DNA of 55,986 bases from Gammaproteobacteria bacterium (GCA_021773795.1 JAJFJT010000033.1:1-55986), one strand, 5' to 3'. Positions 33,426-42,135 are shown, counted from the stretch's first letter. Program-made: numbers and translations. Notes: generated by a model not told the origin, from the letters alone.

Positions 33426-34919
33426 ATGGATACCAGTTTCACGATAACGGCGACAGATATCTTTGTGGTCATGGGATGGGCCGCCGGCATCGTTATGCTG
33501 TTGGTACTGCTTATGTTTGTGCAGGACGTGATGCAGAGCAAACATGCGGTACGGCGGAATTTCCCGGTTATTGGTCGTATGCGCTATTTTCTGGAGCGTC
33601 AGGGGGATTATTTCCGCCAGTATTTCTTCTCCCACGACCGTGAGGAAATGCCCTTCAATCGTGCCACCCGTAACTGGGTTTATCGCACCGCCAAGGATAT
33701 CAGCCCACTGATCGGTTTCGGTTCCTCCAATGATTTGCGCCAATCCGGCTCAGTATTGTTCGTTAACGATGCCTTTCCTATCCTCGAAGAAGATGCGGAA
33801 AACATGCCGCTACTGGTTATAGGCCCGGATTGCCCTCATCCCTTTGAAACCCGTGGCATTTTGAACATCTCGGGTATGAGCTTTGGAGCCTTGTCGGGCC
33901 GGGCTGTGAGTGCCTTGTCCCGGGGTGCGGCACAGGCCGGGATCTGGATGAACACCGGAGAGGGCGGGCTTTCACCTTATCATCTGGAGGGAAACTGTGA
34001 CCTTATCCACCAGATTGGTACCGCCAAATACGGTTTGCGGGACGAGCATGGCAATTTGAGCGATGAGCGTATTCGCAATGTGCCAGAGCGGGTGCGGGCC
34101 TTTGAAATCAAGCTCTCGCAAGGCGCCAAGCCGGGCAAGGGCGGGGTGTTGCCTGGCCACAAGGTAACGGCAGAGATCGCGGCCATTCGGGGGATTCCCG
34201 AGGGCAAGCCGTCGAGTAGCCCCAATCGGCATAAGGAAGTGGCCAATAATGAGGATCTGCTGGACATGATTCAGCGGGTGCGTGAGGTCAGTGGCCGGCC
34301 GGTGGGGATCAAGTTTGCGCTGGGCAGTGGCCGGAATTTCCGTTCCTTGTGTGAGGCCATCGTGCGGCGGGGTGCGGCCTCGGCGCCTGATTTTGTCACC
34401 GTGGACGGTTCTGAGGGCGGAACGGGTGCAGCCCCCCAGGTACTCGCGGACCACATGGGTTTGCCGCTACGCGAGGCGCTGCCGGCAGTGGTGGACATCC
34501 TGGTGGAGAACGGGTTGCGTGAACGTGTCCGTGTGGTGGCTTCGGGCAAGTTGCTGACCTCGGCAAATGTGGCCTGGGCCTTGTGTCTGGGCGCGGATGT
34601 GGCGGTTTCGGCGCGTGGGTTTCTGTTTGCCCTGGGTTGTATTCAGTCGCTGCAATGCCATCTGGATACCTGTCCCACCGGCATTACCACCCAGAATCCC
34701 CGGCTGCAGAAGGGCCTTGATGTGGAGCAAAAGGCGGGGCGGATAGCGACCTATGCCCACTGGGTGGATCACGAGGTCAACGTACTTGCGCACTCCTGTG
34801 GATTGAAGCATGCGCGGCAGTTCCGGCGTGAGCACGCACGCATCGTGCAGCGGGTGGGTAAGAGTGTGGGCTTGGAAGAACTGTATCCTTACCCCGAGAT
34901 CAGGAGTGCCTCTGCGTAG
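33426..34919 (+). CDS. FMN-binding glutamate synthase family protein, membrane-anchored
   Basis: A 497-residue protein with an N-terminal membrane helix (about 10-33) followed by the FMN-binding (beta/alpha)8 domain of glutamate synthase. Motifs are ILNISGMSFGALSGRAVSAL, NTGEGGLSPYHLEGNCDLI, KPGKGGVLPGHKV, FVTVDGSEGGTGAAPQV and the LDTCPTGITTQNP segment. It lacks the amidotransferase and GltD partners, so it is not a complete glutamate synthase. Stand-alone members are of uncertain function. A good ribosome site (GGAAGG) precedes the ATG. Part of its 3' end is duplicated 200 bases downstream. Confidence 0.88.
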   Translation: MDTSFTITATDIFVVMGWAAGIVMLLVLLMFVQDVMQSKHAVRRNFPVIGRMRYFLERQGDYFRQYFFSHDREEMPFNRATRNWVYRTAKDISPLIGFGSSNDLRQSGSVLFVNDAFPILEEDAENMPLLVIGPDCPHPFETRGILNISGMSFGALSGRAVSALSRGAAQAGIWMNTGEGGLSPYHLEGNCDLIHQIGTAKYGLRDEHGNLSDERIRNVPERVRAFEIKLSQGAKPGKGGVLPGHKVTAEIAAIRGIPEGKPSSSPNRHKEVANNEDLLDMIQRVREVSGRPVGIKFALGSGRNFRSLCEAIVRRGAASAPDFVTVDGSEGGTGAAPQVLADHMGLPLREALPAVVDILVENGLRERVRVVASGKLLTSANVAWALCLGADVAVSARGFLFALGCIQSLQCHLDTCPTGITTQNPRLQKGLDVEQKAGRIATYAHWVDHEVNVLAHSCGLKHARQFRREHARIVQRVGKSVGLEELYPYPEIRSASA

Positions 34920-35123
34920 CAGGTTGTTGGGCTGAAAGGGCCGCCCTGCTACGGTTGCTTAAGCGAGTATGTAGCCTGGATGTAGCACAAGCGGAATCCG
35001 GGAAAGTAGCAGCGCTGTGGTTTGGTGTGGCACCGAGCTCTCCCCCGGATTCCACTTCGTTTCATCCAGGCTACAGTGGGCTGTATCCTTACCCTTAGAT
35101 CAGGAGTGCTTCTGCGTAGCAGG
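34881..35123. repeat. Direct duplication of a gene 3' end flanking a family A repeat
   Basis: Bases 34881-34923 (CTGTATCCTTACCCCGAGAT and the following AGGAGTGCCTCTGCGTAGCA) recur at 35081-35123 with three changes, exactly 200 bases downstream. The first copy is the last 13 codons and stop of the FMN glutamate synthase gene. The second is an untranslated relic. Confidence 0.88.
34971..35074. repeat. Intergenic palindromic repeat, family A, copy 3
   Basis: A 104-bp copy with ends GTAGCCTGGATGTAGCACAA and TTTCATCCAGGCTAC. The inner arms CGGAATCCGGG and CCCGGATTCC pair as well, making this the most symmetrical copy. It lies inside the 200-base duplication interval. Confidence 0.92.
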
Positions 35124-35136
35124 CGGCGGTCCCGTC

Positions 35137-35970
35137 CTACTCAAGCGGAGAGGATAGAAACAACTTCGGGTCCACCATGGCCCGGTTCAGGCTGACGCCC
35201 CAATGGAGATGTGGGCCGGTGGCGCGGCCCGTCATGCCCACCGCACCAATGGTTTCCCCCTGGGCTACCTGCTGGCCCGGTTTTACATCGATGCGATCAA
35301 GGTGGAAGTAGACCGTTAACCAGCCCTGGCCGTGGTCCAGAAAAATCGCTTTGCCGTTAAAAAAATAATCTCCGGTGTTGATTACTGTGCCGGTCTGGGC
35401 CGCCAGTACCGGGGTGCCAAGCGGTGCGGCAATATCGAGCCCGCTGTGGGGTTTGCGGGCGTGGCCATTGAAATAGCGACGGCGCCCGTAGGGCCCACTC
35501 ACACGGCCTTCCACTGGCAGAACCAGATCCAGCGTGGCGGGTACTTCGTCGCGCCAGCTATCCAAGGCTGCATTAATCTCTTTTCTTTCCCCGAAAATAC
35601 GATTGAGGGTTTGTTTGTCCGGCGTGACCTTGTTCTTGTCTTTCAGGGTGATGTGCTGGCTGGCATAGGTCTTTGACTGAACTGTGAAGCTGATACGGGC
35701 ATCCCCACCGGGCTTGTGCAGCCGGATGGTCTTTTCCCCCGGGGTGGTTGATAGCGGGAGCCCCACCAGCGCACGCCAGCCTTGTCCTTCGCGCACTACC
35801 AGCAGACGTCGTTTTCCATAGTAAACGGCCGGGGCCGTTTCGCGGCCTGCGTTCAGCTCGATAGACACCACACCCCCCGGTACCGCCATCGTCCGGGGCA
35901 GGGGGTTGGCGGTGGTGGCTGCGCTGAGCAAAAGGGAGCCAAGGAGATAAAGCAGTTGACTAGTTTTCAT
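35137..35970 (-). CDS. M23 family peptidoglycan metallopeptidase (LytM-like)
   Basis: From the ATG at 35970 the protein is 277 residues with a signal peptide (MKTSQLLYLLGSLLLSAATT). An Ig-like N-terminal domain (about 28-115) is followed by an M23 domain with the zinc ligands in KPHSGLDIAAPLGTP (HxxxD) and GPHLHWGVSLNRAMVDP (HLH). The active-site set appears complete, so it may be a true endopeptidase and not a degenerate EnvC-type activator. It acts in the periplasm on peptide crosslinks. Its ATG overlaps the end of xseA by 11 bases; longer in-frame starts would add a non-signal leader. Confidence 0.92.
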   Translation of the reverse strand: MKTSQLLYLLGSLLLSAATTANPLPRTMAVPGGVVSIELNAGRETAPAVYYGKRRLLVVREGQGWRALVGLPLSTTPGEKTIRLHKPGGDARISFTVQSKTYASQHITLKDKNKVTPDKQTLNRIFGERKEINAALDSWRDEVPATLDLVLPVEGRVSGPYGRRRYFNGHARKPHSGLDIAAPLGTPVLAAQTGTVINTGDYFFNGKAIFLDHGQGWLTVYFHLDRIDVKPGQQVAQGETIGAVGMTGRATGPHLHWGVSLNRAMVDPKLFLSSPLE

Positions 35971-37315
35971 TCGGCTCAACTTCATCCACCGTGCCATGGA
36001 ACTGACCATGGGCCAGGCGGGTGCTAATGTGGTCTCCGGCTTTGATGCCTTGGGTACCACGCAGAATCTGCTGGTTCGGGCCGTGGGTCACAATGGCGTA
36101 ACCCCGCTCCAGGGTTTTTTGGGGGTTGAGGGCCTGTAGCGTGTGATTGAGGCGGCCAAGGGTAGTGCGTTGGCTCTCCATGTGGCCCCCAATGGTCTCG
36201 GTGAGACGATGTTCCAGCCGCTCAACCAACAGCCGATGGGTGCGGATGTGCTCACCCGGTGCCTGCTGTTCAAGACGGCCATTCGCTGTGAGCAGACGGT
36301 TTTTTTGGCGCGGCAACACCGCTTGAGCCGCGCGCTGTAGGCGCAGCCCCAACTGGTCGCAGTGCTGGCTAAGTTCCTGCAGTCGCAATCGTGGATGGCG
36401 CAGGCTGCGCCTTAGCCACTGCAGGTTTTCCCGATGCGTCTGAAGCTGCTGCTGGACTCGGTGGGTGAGGCGAGACTGTAGTTGTGCCACGTTCAGATGC
36501 AGTTCCGCCTGATCCGGAGTAATGAGCTCGGCCGCCGCCGATGGAGTGGCGGCACGTTGATCGGCGACAAAGTCGGCAATACTGAAGTCCACCTCATGGC
36601 CAACCCCCGTGACCAACGGAATCGTCCCGGTATGAATAGCACGGGCCAGAGTCTCGTCATTAAAGGCCCAGAGATCCTCCAGCGAGCCGCCACCACGGGC
36701 CAGCACCAGCACATCACATTCCCGCCGTGTATTAGCCAGTTGTACCATTTGGGTAATCGCTTCTGCCGCCCCGGTGCCCTGTACCGGCACGGGATAAATC
36801 AGTATTTCTGCAGCGGGGAAACGCCGCTCGAGGACACTCAGCAGGTCGTGTAGTGCGGCCCCGGTGGGGGAGGTGATGAGGCCAATACGCTTGGGTATCC
36901 CGGGCAGCGCTTGCTTGTGCTGTTCATCGAACAGGCCCTCGACAGTCAGGCGCTGCTTAAGCACCTCAAAGGCGCGCCGTAGCGCACCTTCTCCGGCCTC
37001 CTCCATGTATTCAACGATAAGCTGATAGTCACCGCGCTCGGGATAGAGGCCGACCCGACCACGCACCAGCACCTCCATGCCTTCCTTGGGTTGGAAGCCA
37101 AGATGGCGGTTAAAGCCCCGGAACATGGCGCAACGCAGCTGGGCAGCTTCGTCTTTCAGGGTGAAATAAATATGCCCGGAACGGGGGCGGGCAAGATTGG
37201 AGATTTCACCACTGACCCAAAGCAGGGGAAAGTGACTCTCCAGCAGCCCGCGCACCGCCTGATTGAGGCGGGAGACGGTGTAGATATCGCGCTGGGTCTG
37301 GGTGAGGTCGTTCAC
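35960..37315 (-). CDS. xseA: Exodeoxyribonuclease VII large subunit
   Basis: A 451-residue XseA: N-terminal OB-fold (LWVSGEISNLARPRSGHIYF), central catalytic domain (PKRIGLITSPTGAALHDLLS, LVLARGGGSLEDLWAFNDE, TGVGHEVDFSIADFVAD) and a long C-terminal coiled coil (about 270-400). It degrades single-stranded DNA together with XseB, whose gene is not in the window. The start is GTG. It is coupled to the M23 peptidase gene. Confidence 0.95.
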   Translation of the reverse strand: MNDLTQTQRDIYTVSRLNQAVRGLLESHFPLLWVSGEISNLARPRSGHIYFTLKDEAAQLRCAMFRGFNRHLGFQPKEGMEVLVRGRVGLYPERGDYQLIVEYMEEAGEGALRRAFEVLKQRLTVEGLFDEQHKQALPGIPKRIGLITSPTGAALHDLLSVLERRFPAAEILIYPVPVQGTGAAEAITQMVQLANTRRECDVLVLARGGGSLEDLWAFNDETLARAIHTGTIPLVTGVGHEVDFSIADFVADQRAATPSAAAELITPDQAELHLNVAQLQSRLTHRVQQQLQTHRENLQWLRRSLRHPRLRLQELSQHCDQLGLRLQRAAQAVLPRQKNRLLTANGRLEQQAPGEHIRTHRLLVERLEHRLTETIGGHMESQRTTLGRLNHTLQALNPQKTLERGYAIVTHGPNQQILRGTQGIKAGDHISTRLAHGQFHGTVDEVEPNEN

Positions 37316-37417
37316 GAGTATGGGGCTGGCAGCCTGCTAAGGGTTTGAGCGCGTCAGTATAACGGACAGGCGCTCCGCATCCCGTAGGTAATGCGGGTTG
37401 CCAAAACAAAGAAACAT

Positions 37418-37449
37418 AAAAAAGGGCGCCGTGTTAGCGACGCTCTTTT
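37418..37449 (-). terminator. Rho-independent terminator of the catalase operon
   Basis: Read on the minus strand, a stem GAGCGTCG / CGGCGCCC (imperfect) around CTAACA is followed by TTTTTT. It lies about 20 bases after the catalase stop. Confidence 0.72.
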
Positions 37450-37467
37450 CTCTCCAGCACTCCGATG

Positions 37468-38940
37468 TCAGGCTATATCAGTCATAGCCTGTTGTACGCG
37501 TGCCGCGTAGTCCGGGTCGGCTTCGCCAAACTGGGCCAGCATGCGTTGCTGGACGCTTGCTGTGGCGTGTATCAAGCCGTCGGCTATGTTCCCCGCCAGT
37601 TGGTTCTTTTGATTATCCGACATTAACCGATACAGAGTTCCCGCCTGGGTGAAGTTGTCGCCCTGTTGGGTGTCATAGGCTTTGATCCAGGCCTTGCCGA
37701 GGATAGGCATGGGGGGCTCGGCAACTTCTGGAACCGGTGCGGGCGCCCCGTCGGTCGTGCGGTCGTTGGGATAGAAGTTCACGCCGCTACCCTGATTGTT
37801 GTCGCTGCCGAAGGCGGGCGGCATCCCGGCCATTGTGCCGTCGCGCTGATAATGATGGAAGGGGCAGCGCGGCGAATTGACCGGCAACTGGCTGGCATTG
37901 ACCCCCACGCGGTAGCGATGCGCATCGGGATACGCGAGCATCCGTGCCTGCAGCATCTTGTCCGGGGAGGCGTTGATGCCGGGTACAAAATTTCCCGGGC
38001 TGAAGGTCGCTTGCTCGGTTTCGGCAAAATAGTTGGCTACATTCCGGTTGAGTTCCAGCTGACCAATCTCAATCAACGGAAAGTCCGCATGAGGCCATAC
38101 CTTGGTCAGGTCAAAGGGGTTGATGGCGTAATTTCTGGCCTCGGGTTCGGTCATGATCTGTACTTTGACGGTCCAGCTCGGATAGTCCTTTCGGGCGATA
38201 GCGTCAATGAGATCCTGCTGGGCGCCGAAGGGCGGCATTTGGACGGCCTCTTCGTTACGGAGCGTGCGGATTCCCTGGTTCGTCTTGAAATGCCACTTCA
38301 TCCAGTGGCGTTCGCCCCGGGCGTTCCAGAAACTCAGGGTGTGCGAGCTGAAGCCGTGCATGTGTCGGTAAGAGGCCGGGATACCGCGGTCGGACATCAG
38401 AATGGTCATTTGATGCAGGGATTGCGGACTGTTGGCCCAGAATTCAAACATCCGGGCGGGATCCGGCAGATTGGTTGCCGGGTTCTTCTTTTGTGAATGC
38501 ACAAAATCCGGGAACTTGATGGGATCGCGCAGGAAGAACACCGGCGTATTGTTGCCCACCATGTCGAAGTTACCTTTCTCGGTATAAAACTTGAGGGCGA
38601 AGCCCCTGGGATCGCGCGCATAATCGCTGGAGTCCTGTCCGCCGCCTACGGTGGAAAAGCGGGCAAATAGCTCAGTCGGTTTGCCTTTCCCCTGGAGAAA
38701 GCTGGCAATGGTGTATTCCCCCATATCCCGGCTCAGGGTAAAGGTGCCATAGGCCCCCGTGCCGCGGGCATGTACCACGCGCTCGGGTATGCGCTCCCGA
38801 TTAAAATGGGCGAGTTTTTCGAACACTCGCCAGTTATCGAAGGTCAGTGGGCCGCGTTCACCCGCGGTGATGCTGTTCTGATCTTCTGCCACCGGCGCGC
38901 CGTTGGCGCTGGTCAGCGGGCATTTGGGGTGCTGGCTCAT
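37468..38940 (-). CDS. kat: Monofunctional heme catalase (small-subunit type)
   Basis: A catalase of 490 residues from the ATG at 38940, which has GAGGA at about 8 bases; the ATG at 38946 sits too close to that site. The active-site His is in RIPERVVHARGTGAYG, the distal Asn region in DMVGNNTPVFFLRDP, and the proximal heme tyrosine in MLAYPDAHRYRVG. The length fits clade 3 enzymes. It decomposes hydrogen peroxide. It follows rubredoxin and rubrerythrin in one operon divergent from oxyR. Confidence 0.96.
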   Translation of the reverse strand: MSQHPKCPLTSANGAPVAEDQNSITAGERGPLTFDNWRVFEKLAHFNRERIPERVVHARGTGAYGTFTLSRDMGEYTIASFLQGKGKPTELFARFSTVGGGQDSSDYARDPRGFALKFYTEKGNFDMVGNNTPVFFLRDPIKFPDFVHSQKKNPATNLPDPARMFEFWANSPQSLHQMTILMSDRGIPASYRHMHGFSSHTLSFWNARGERHWMKWHFKTNQGIRTLRNEEAVQMPPFGAQQDLIDAIARKDYPSWTVKVQIMTEPEARNYAINPFDLTKVWPHADFPLIEIGQLELNRNVANYFAETEQATFSPGNFVPGINASPDKMLQARMLAYPDAHRYRVGVNASQLPVNSPRCPFHHYQRDGTMAGMPPAFGSDNNQGSGVNFYPNDRTTDGAPAPVPEVAEPPMPILGKAWIKAYDTQQGDNFTQAGTLYRLMSDNQKNQLAGNIADGLIHATASVQQRMLAQFGEADPDYAARVQQAMTDIA

Positions 38941-39021
38941 GGTCATTTCCTCGGTTTGGATTAGGAATGTCGCTGGGATTTTGGGAGCCGCCCATCAAAA
39001 AGGTGGGTGGCTACAGATGGC

Positions 39022-39186
39022 TTAGAGCTCCACCATCTCGAAGTCGGATTTGGCGACGCCGCAGGTGGGGCAGTTCCAGCTTTCAGGAATGTCATCCCAG
39101 GAAGTGCCGGCAGCGATACCGTCCTCCGGCAACCCCATGGCTTCTTCGTAGATGAATCCGCAGACAATACATTTCCACTTTCTCAT
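39022..39186 (-). CDS. Rubredoxin
   Basis: A small 54-residue protein: [20 protein letters not shown] at the start, then [33 protein letters not shown]. The two CxxCG pairs that hold the single iron are intact, and the length is typical. The ribosome site is TGGAG. It carries electrons and sits 34 bases downstream of a rubrerythrin that lacks its own rubredoxin domain, so it is the likely partner. Catalase follows after 81 bases. Confidence 0.95.
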   Translation of the reverse strand: MRKWKCIVCGFIYEEAMGLPEDGIAAGTSWDDIPESWNCPTCGVAKSDFEMVEL

Positions 39187-39220
39187 GATAAATCTCCAGT
39201 AATATCAATTGGATGACAAA

Positions 39221-39697
39221 TTATTTAGACGATCTTTCCAATGCCTGCCGGTAGCGGTTTGCGTGTCGCTGCTCAACCGTAGTCAGCGCTGCGAAGCGTT
39301 TCGCCGCAGTTTCCAGCAAGGTGGAGAAGCGCTCGGCATGTTCCCGGGATTCGGCAATCTGCTCGTCCATTTCTGCCACTGCGGCATGCTTCTTCTCCTC
39401 CAATGCGGTATGGCGGAATTCCGGGTACATGGTGGTGTATTCGTAGGTTTCACCCTCAATGGCCAACGCCAGCATCTTCTCCACGCTGAGGCTATCCGCC
39501 GGATAGAGGAGTTCCAGGTGACCGAAGGCGTGGGCGGTTTCCTGGTTGGCGGTGTCCTCGAACACGGCCGCCACGTCATCGGCACCGAGGGCACGACACT
39601 GGCGTGCGAAATAGAGATATCTACGGTTGGCCATGGACTCACCGGCGAAGGCGGATTCCAGGTTTTTTACGGTTTGGTTTAGATCTTGGCTCGACAT
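39221..39697 (-). CDS. Rubrerythrin (diiron domain only)
   Basis: A 158-residue four-helix diiron protein: NLESAFAGESMANRRYLYFA, the ENTANQETAH-type motif FEDTANQETAHAFGHLELL, LAIEGETYEYTTMYPEF and KKHAAVAEMDEQIAE. Classical rubrerythrin (about 190 residues) ends in a rubredoxin domain; here it is absent and encoded by the next gene. It reduces hydrogen peroxide in the cytoplasm. It is the first gene of the rbr-rubredoxin-catalase operon. Confidence 0.94.
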   Translation of the reverse strand: MSSQDLNQTVKNLESAFAGESMANRRYLYFARQCRALGADDVAAVFEDTANQETAHAFGHLELLYPADSLSVEKMLALAIEGETYEYTTMYPEFRHTALEEKKHAAVAEMDEQIAESREHAERFSTLLETAAKRFAALTTVEQRHANRYRQALERSSK

Positions 39698-39771
39698 GGG
39701 GTGTCTCCTGATTTTTGGTCCAAAAGGTCTGCTGTGTTGCAGAAAGTGGAAGCAGATTAGCAGTGGTGGTA

Positions 39772-39821
39772 AATTCGTTCCAACGAATTATTTGAATATA
39801 ACTAATCGATAAAAACGATTA
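39772..39821. promoter_or_regulatory. Candidate OxyR operator region (two palindromes)
   Basis: Between the divergent rubrerythrin and oxyR genes lie a perfect palindrome AATTCGTTCCAACGAATT (39772-39789) and a second dyad TAATCGATAAAAACGATTA (39803-39821). The second touches the oxyR start codon and has the T-N11-A symmetry of LysR-type sites. The match to the E. coli OxyR four-box pattern is weak, so the regulator is inferred from position. Confidence 0.5.
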
Positions 39822-40735
39822 TGAATTTGCCCACTCTAAGGCAGTTGCAATACCTGGTGGCGGTGGTTGAGGAACGGCATTTCGGCCGGGCGGCCGGGCG
39901 GTGCTTCGTGACCCAATCCACTTTGAGCGCCGGCGTCCATGAACTGGAAAGCCTGTTGGGCACCCGTCTGCTGGAACGCAGCAAGCGCAAGGTGCTGCCG
40001 ACACCACTCGGTGAAGAGATGGCGCGCCGGGCGCAAAGAATCATTGCTATGGCAGGTGAGTTGGTGGAGATGGCCCGCCACGATGACCTGCCGCTGTGCG
40101 GACCCTTGCGGCTCGGGGTGATACCTACTATCGGGCCATTTTTGCTTCCGCGCGTGTTGCCGGAGATTCGCCATCGCTTCCCCTTGCTGGAACTGTCTCT
40201 GATCGAGGAGCCCACGGAGCGTCTGCTTGGCCAGCTTGAGGTGGGGACGCTGGACGCGGCTATCCTTGCCTTTCCTTATGCGGTGGGAAGCCGCGTGCAT
40301 GAGGTTTTCTGGCGTGAAGATTTTCTTGTTGCCCTGCCGAAGGGTCATCTGCTGGCTAACCAAAAAAGCATTGCACCAAAGATGTTGCCGCGGCGGGAAT
40401 TACTGCTGCTGGCGGATGGACACTGTCTGACTGACCATACCCTGGCAGCTTGCAAACTCAAGGATATGAAGACCAGCACGGTGTTCCAGGGCACCAGCCT
40501 GTATACCCTGCTGCAAATGGTAGCGGGTGGGCAGGGGATCACCCTGATACCGGAGATGGCCATCGCCAGTGAATGGCCGGGTAGTGGTGAGGTGCGGTTG
40601 GTGCCGTTGGCGGAGCCCGGACCTCACCGTGAGATCGCTCTGGTATGGCGGGAGACGAGCTTTCGTCAGGCCGACATGCGACTGCTGGCGGGAACAATGG
40701 GAGAGATTTTTCGGGCATCCGCGGGAGCGACCTGA
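39821..40735 (+). CDS. oxyR: OxyR, LysR-type hydrogen peroxide-sensing regulator
   Basis: A 304-residue LysR protein: winged helix-turn-helix LRQLQYLVAVVEERHFGRAA, then a substrate-like domain. Two cysteines in DGHCLTDHTLAACK are separated by eight residues, exactly like Cys199 and Cys208 of E. coli OxyR, which form the peroxide-sensing disulfide. The surrounding DGHCL is also conserved. It is divergent from rubrerythrin-rubredoxin-catalase, which it presumably activates. A strong hairpin lies after the stop. Confidence 0.95.
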   Translation: MNLPTLRQLQYLVAVVEERHFGRAAGRCFVTQSTLSAGVHELESLLGTRLLERSKRKVLPTPLGEEMARRAQRIIAMAGELVEMARHDDLPLCGPLRLGVIPTIGPFLLPRVLPEIRHRFPLLELSLIEEPTERLLGQLEVGTLDAAILAFPYAVGSRVHEVFWREDFLVALPKGHLLANQKSIAPKMLPRRELLLLADGHCLTDHTLAACKLKDMKTSTVFQGTSLYTLLQMVAGGQGITLIPEMAIASEWPGSGEVRLVPLAEPGPHREIALVWRETSFRQADMRLLAGTMGEIFRASAGAT

Positions 40736-40753
40736 ACCACCCGTACATAATGA

Positions 40754-40794
40754 CCGGACCGTCCAGGAAGCCGGGGGGCTCTTGGACGGTCCGG
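40754..40794. terminator. Strong hairpin between convergent oxyR and spy-like genes
   Basis: A 12-bp perfect stem CCGGACCGTCCA / TGGACGGTCCGG with a 17-base loop. No T-run follows on either strand, so it may act as a shared weak or factor-assisted terminator or protect 3' ends. Confidence 0.65.
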
Positions 40795-40803
40795 CCGGGT
40801 TGC

Positions 40804-41286
40804 CTAGTTGCGGAATGAGCGCCCGTGCATTTTCGTCCAACGGGCCTGCTGTTCCGGGGTGAGCTCTGCCTTGATGCGGTTTTTCATCTCCATGCGGAGC
40901 ACCGTCAGCTGAACCTTGGCCTTGGCCTGGGCTTCGGCCACCTCGCGCACCCTGGCCCGGTCATAATCCTGTGCATCCACCAGGTCGCTCAAGGTTTTGT
41001 GGCCCCGGTGTACCTGATTTATCTGGGTGCGCATCCGTGGACCGATCTCCTCAAAAATTTTCCCAACACGCTCGCGTTGTGCCTGATTAAGTTCGAGTCG
41101 CTTTGCTATGCGAGCCAGTCTGTCCTCTCTTTCCCCGCGATAGTCCCCCTTTTGCATGTGATGATGACCGTGTTGCCCGCCGGGTTTACCGCAATCACCG
41201 CGGTTAGAGGCACTGGCGGCCCCTGCCAGTAGCAGACTTCCCGCGAGCAGGCCGGTGAGGGCTGAAATAGCGATTGATTTTTTCAT
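40804..41286 (-). CDS. Spy/CpxP family periplasmic stress protein
   Basis: A 160-residue periplasmic protein with a signal peptide (about 1-27) and a His-rich patch (GGQHGHHHM). An all-helical Spy/CpxP domain follows, with two LTxxQ-like motifs: LELNQAQRERV near 69 and AELTPEQQARW near 142. Family members are ATP-independent chaperones or Cpx inhibitors. It follows the surface-antigen-like gene by 33 bases and shares its promoter, which holds a CpxR box, so Cpx control is likely. The His patch might bind metal. Whether it is Spy- or CpxP-like in function is not decidable. Confidence 0.88.
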   Translation of the reverse strand: MKKSIAISALTGLLAGSLLLAGAASASNRGDCGKPGGQHGHHHMQKGDYRGEREDRLARIAKRLELNQAQRERVGKIFEEIGPRMRTQINQVHRGHKTLSDLVDAQDYDRARVREVAEAQAKAKVQLTVLRMEMKNRIKAELTPEQQARWTKMHGRSFRN

Positions 41287-41319
41287 GATGATGTACTCCT
41301 TGATGATGGATTTCAGGGT

Positions 41320-42042
41320 TTAGGAGCGCACGATTTCCCATGCGCCATCGGGCTGCAAACAGGCGGTGCCGTAGGCTCGTTCGCTACGCCCTCCAACGGT
41401 GATGATTTGTTGGAATTCACGGCATTGACGCCCGGCGGTGCTGGTGCCGATGCGGGTGGTGGTGACTGCGCCAGAGGCGTTGCCATCCTCCCATTGGATG
41501 GTTTCATTCACCTCGGCACTGGCAGCTTCAACCTGTGCCGCCTCGTGTTGGCGCTGTTGCTGCTCATTGAGATTGTCCAGCAGCTTCACCGTTATGGCGG
41601 TAAATGCGAGCCACTTGAAGGCGCTGCTGTCGCTGAAGTGAAAGCCGTATCCGCGGTATACCGGGCCATGGCGTCGGATGACACGGGTGCCGTGGTAATG
41701 GCGATGCCGGCGCGGTGCCACGACTCGGTGATGAGCACGGCTGACGCGTCGTGCATGAGTTGGTGCGTGACGCTTGACGTAGCGGCGGCTACCCACGGCC
41801 CGTGTGGGTACGGCAGCACGATGAGAACGATGCTTGCCTTCCCGGGCGTCCCTTTTCACCTCACGATGGTCGCGTACCTGGCGTGCCGTTTTATGAGATC
41901 TGCGCTCTTTATAGGCACGTTCCACCCGTTCTTGCTTCGCGTAGCTTCGATCTGCCTGGCTAGCGGTGGGCAGGGTGCTCAAGCCAATGAACAGCAGGCT
42001 AAGGGACAGCGTGTAGGGTAGTAACTTGTGAATTCGTTTCAT
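41320..42042 (-). CDS. Basic secreted protein with C-terminal 17-kDa surface antigen-like domain
   Basis: A 240-residue protein with a signal peptide (about 1-30, ending TASQADRSY). A strongly basic Arg/His-rich stretch covers about 38-130 (RRHRHYHGTRVIRRHGPVYR). A short hydrophobic segment follows (about 142-155). The C-terminal domain (about 180-240) has the pattern GRQCREFQQIITVGG then AYGTACLQPDGAWEIV, as in RT0821/17-kDa surface antigen-type proteins. The function is unknown; the basic region could bind peptidoglycan, LPS or nucleic acid. It heads a two-gene operon with the spy-like gene, divergent from cpxR, with a CpxR box upstream. Confidence 0.75.
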   Translation of the reverse strand: MKRIHKLLPYTLSLSLLFIGLSTLPTASQADRSYAKQERVERAYKERRSHKTARQVRDHREVKRDAREGKHRSHRAAVPTRAVGSRRYVKRHAPTHARRVSRAHHRVVAPRRHRHYHGTRVIRRHGPVYRGYGFHFSDSSAFKWLAFTAITVKLLDNLNEQQQRQHEAAQVEAASAEVNETIQWEDGNASGAVTTTRIGTSTAGRQCREFQQIITVGGRSERAYGTACLQPDGAWEIVRS

Positions 42043-42135
42043 GACTTGGCTCCCCGGTTTGTGGCTGAATGTCGGTGTTGGGGAAAACTATAGTGGGGTG
42101 TCGTGCAAGCTTGGGTATGGGGGGTGTAAGGCTTT

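Noticed and set aside
39221-39697. Rubrerythrin truncated by frameshift from its rubredoxin domain
   Set aside because: The rubredoxin has its own ATG, ribosome site and full 54-residue length, so the split is a genuine two-gene form.
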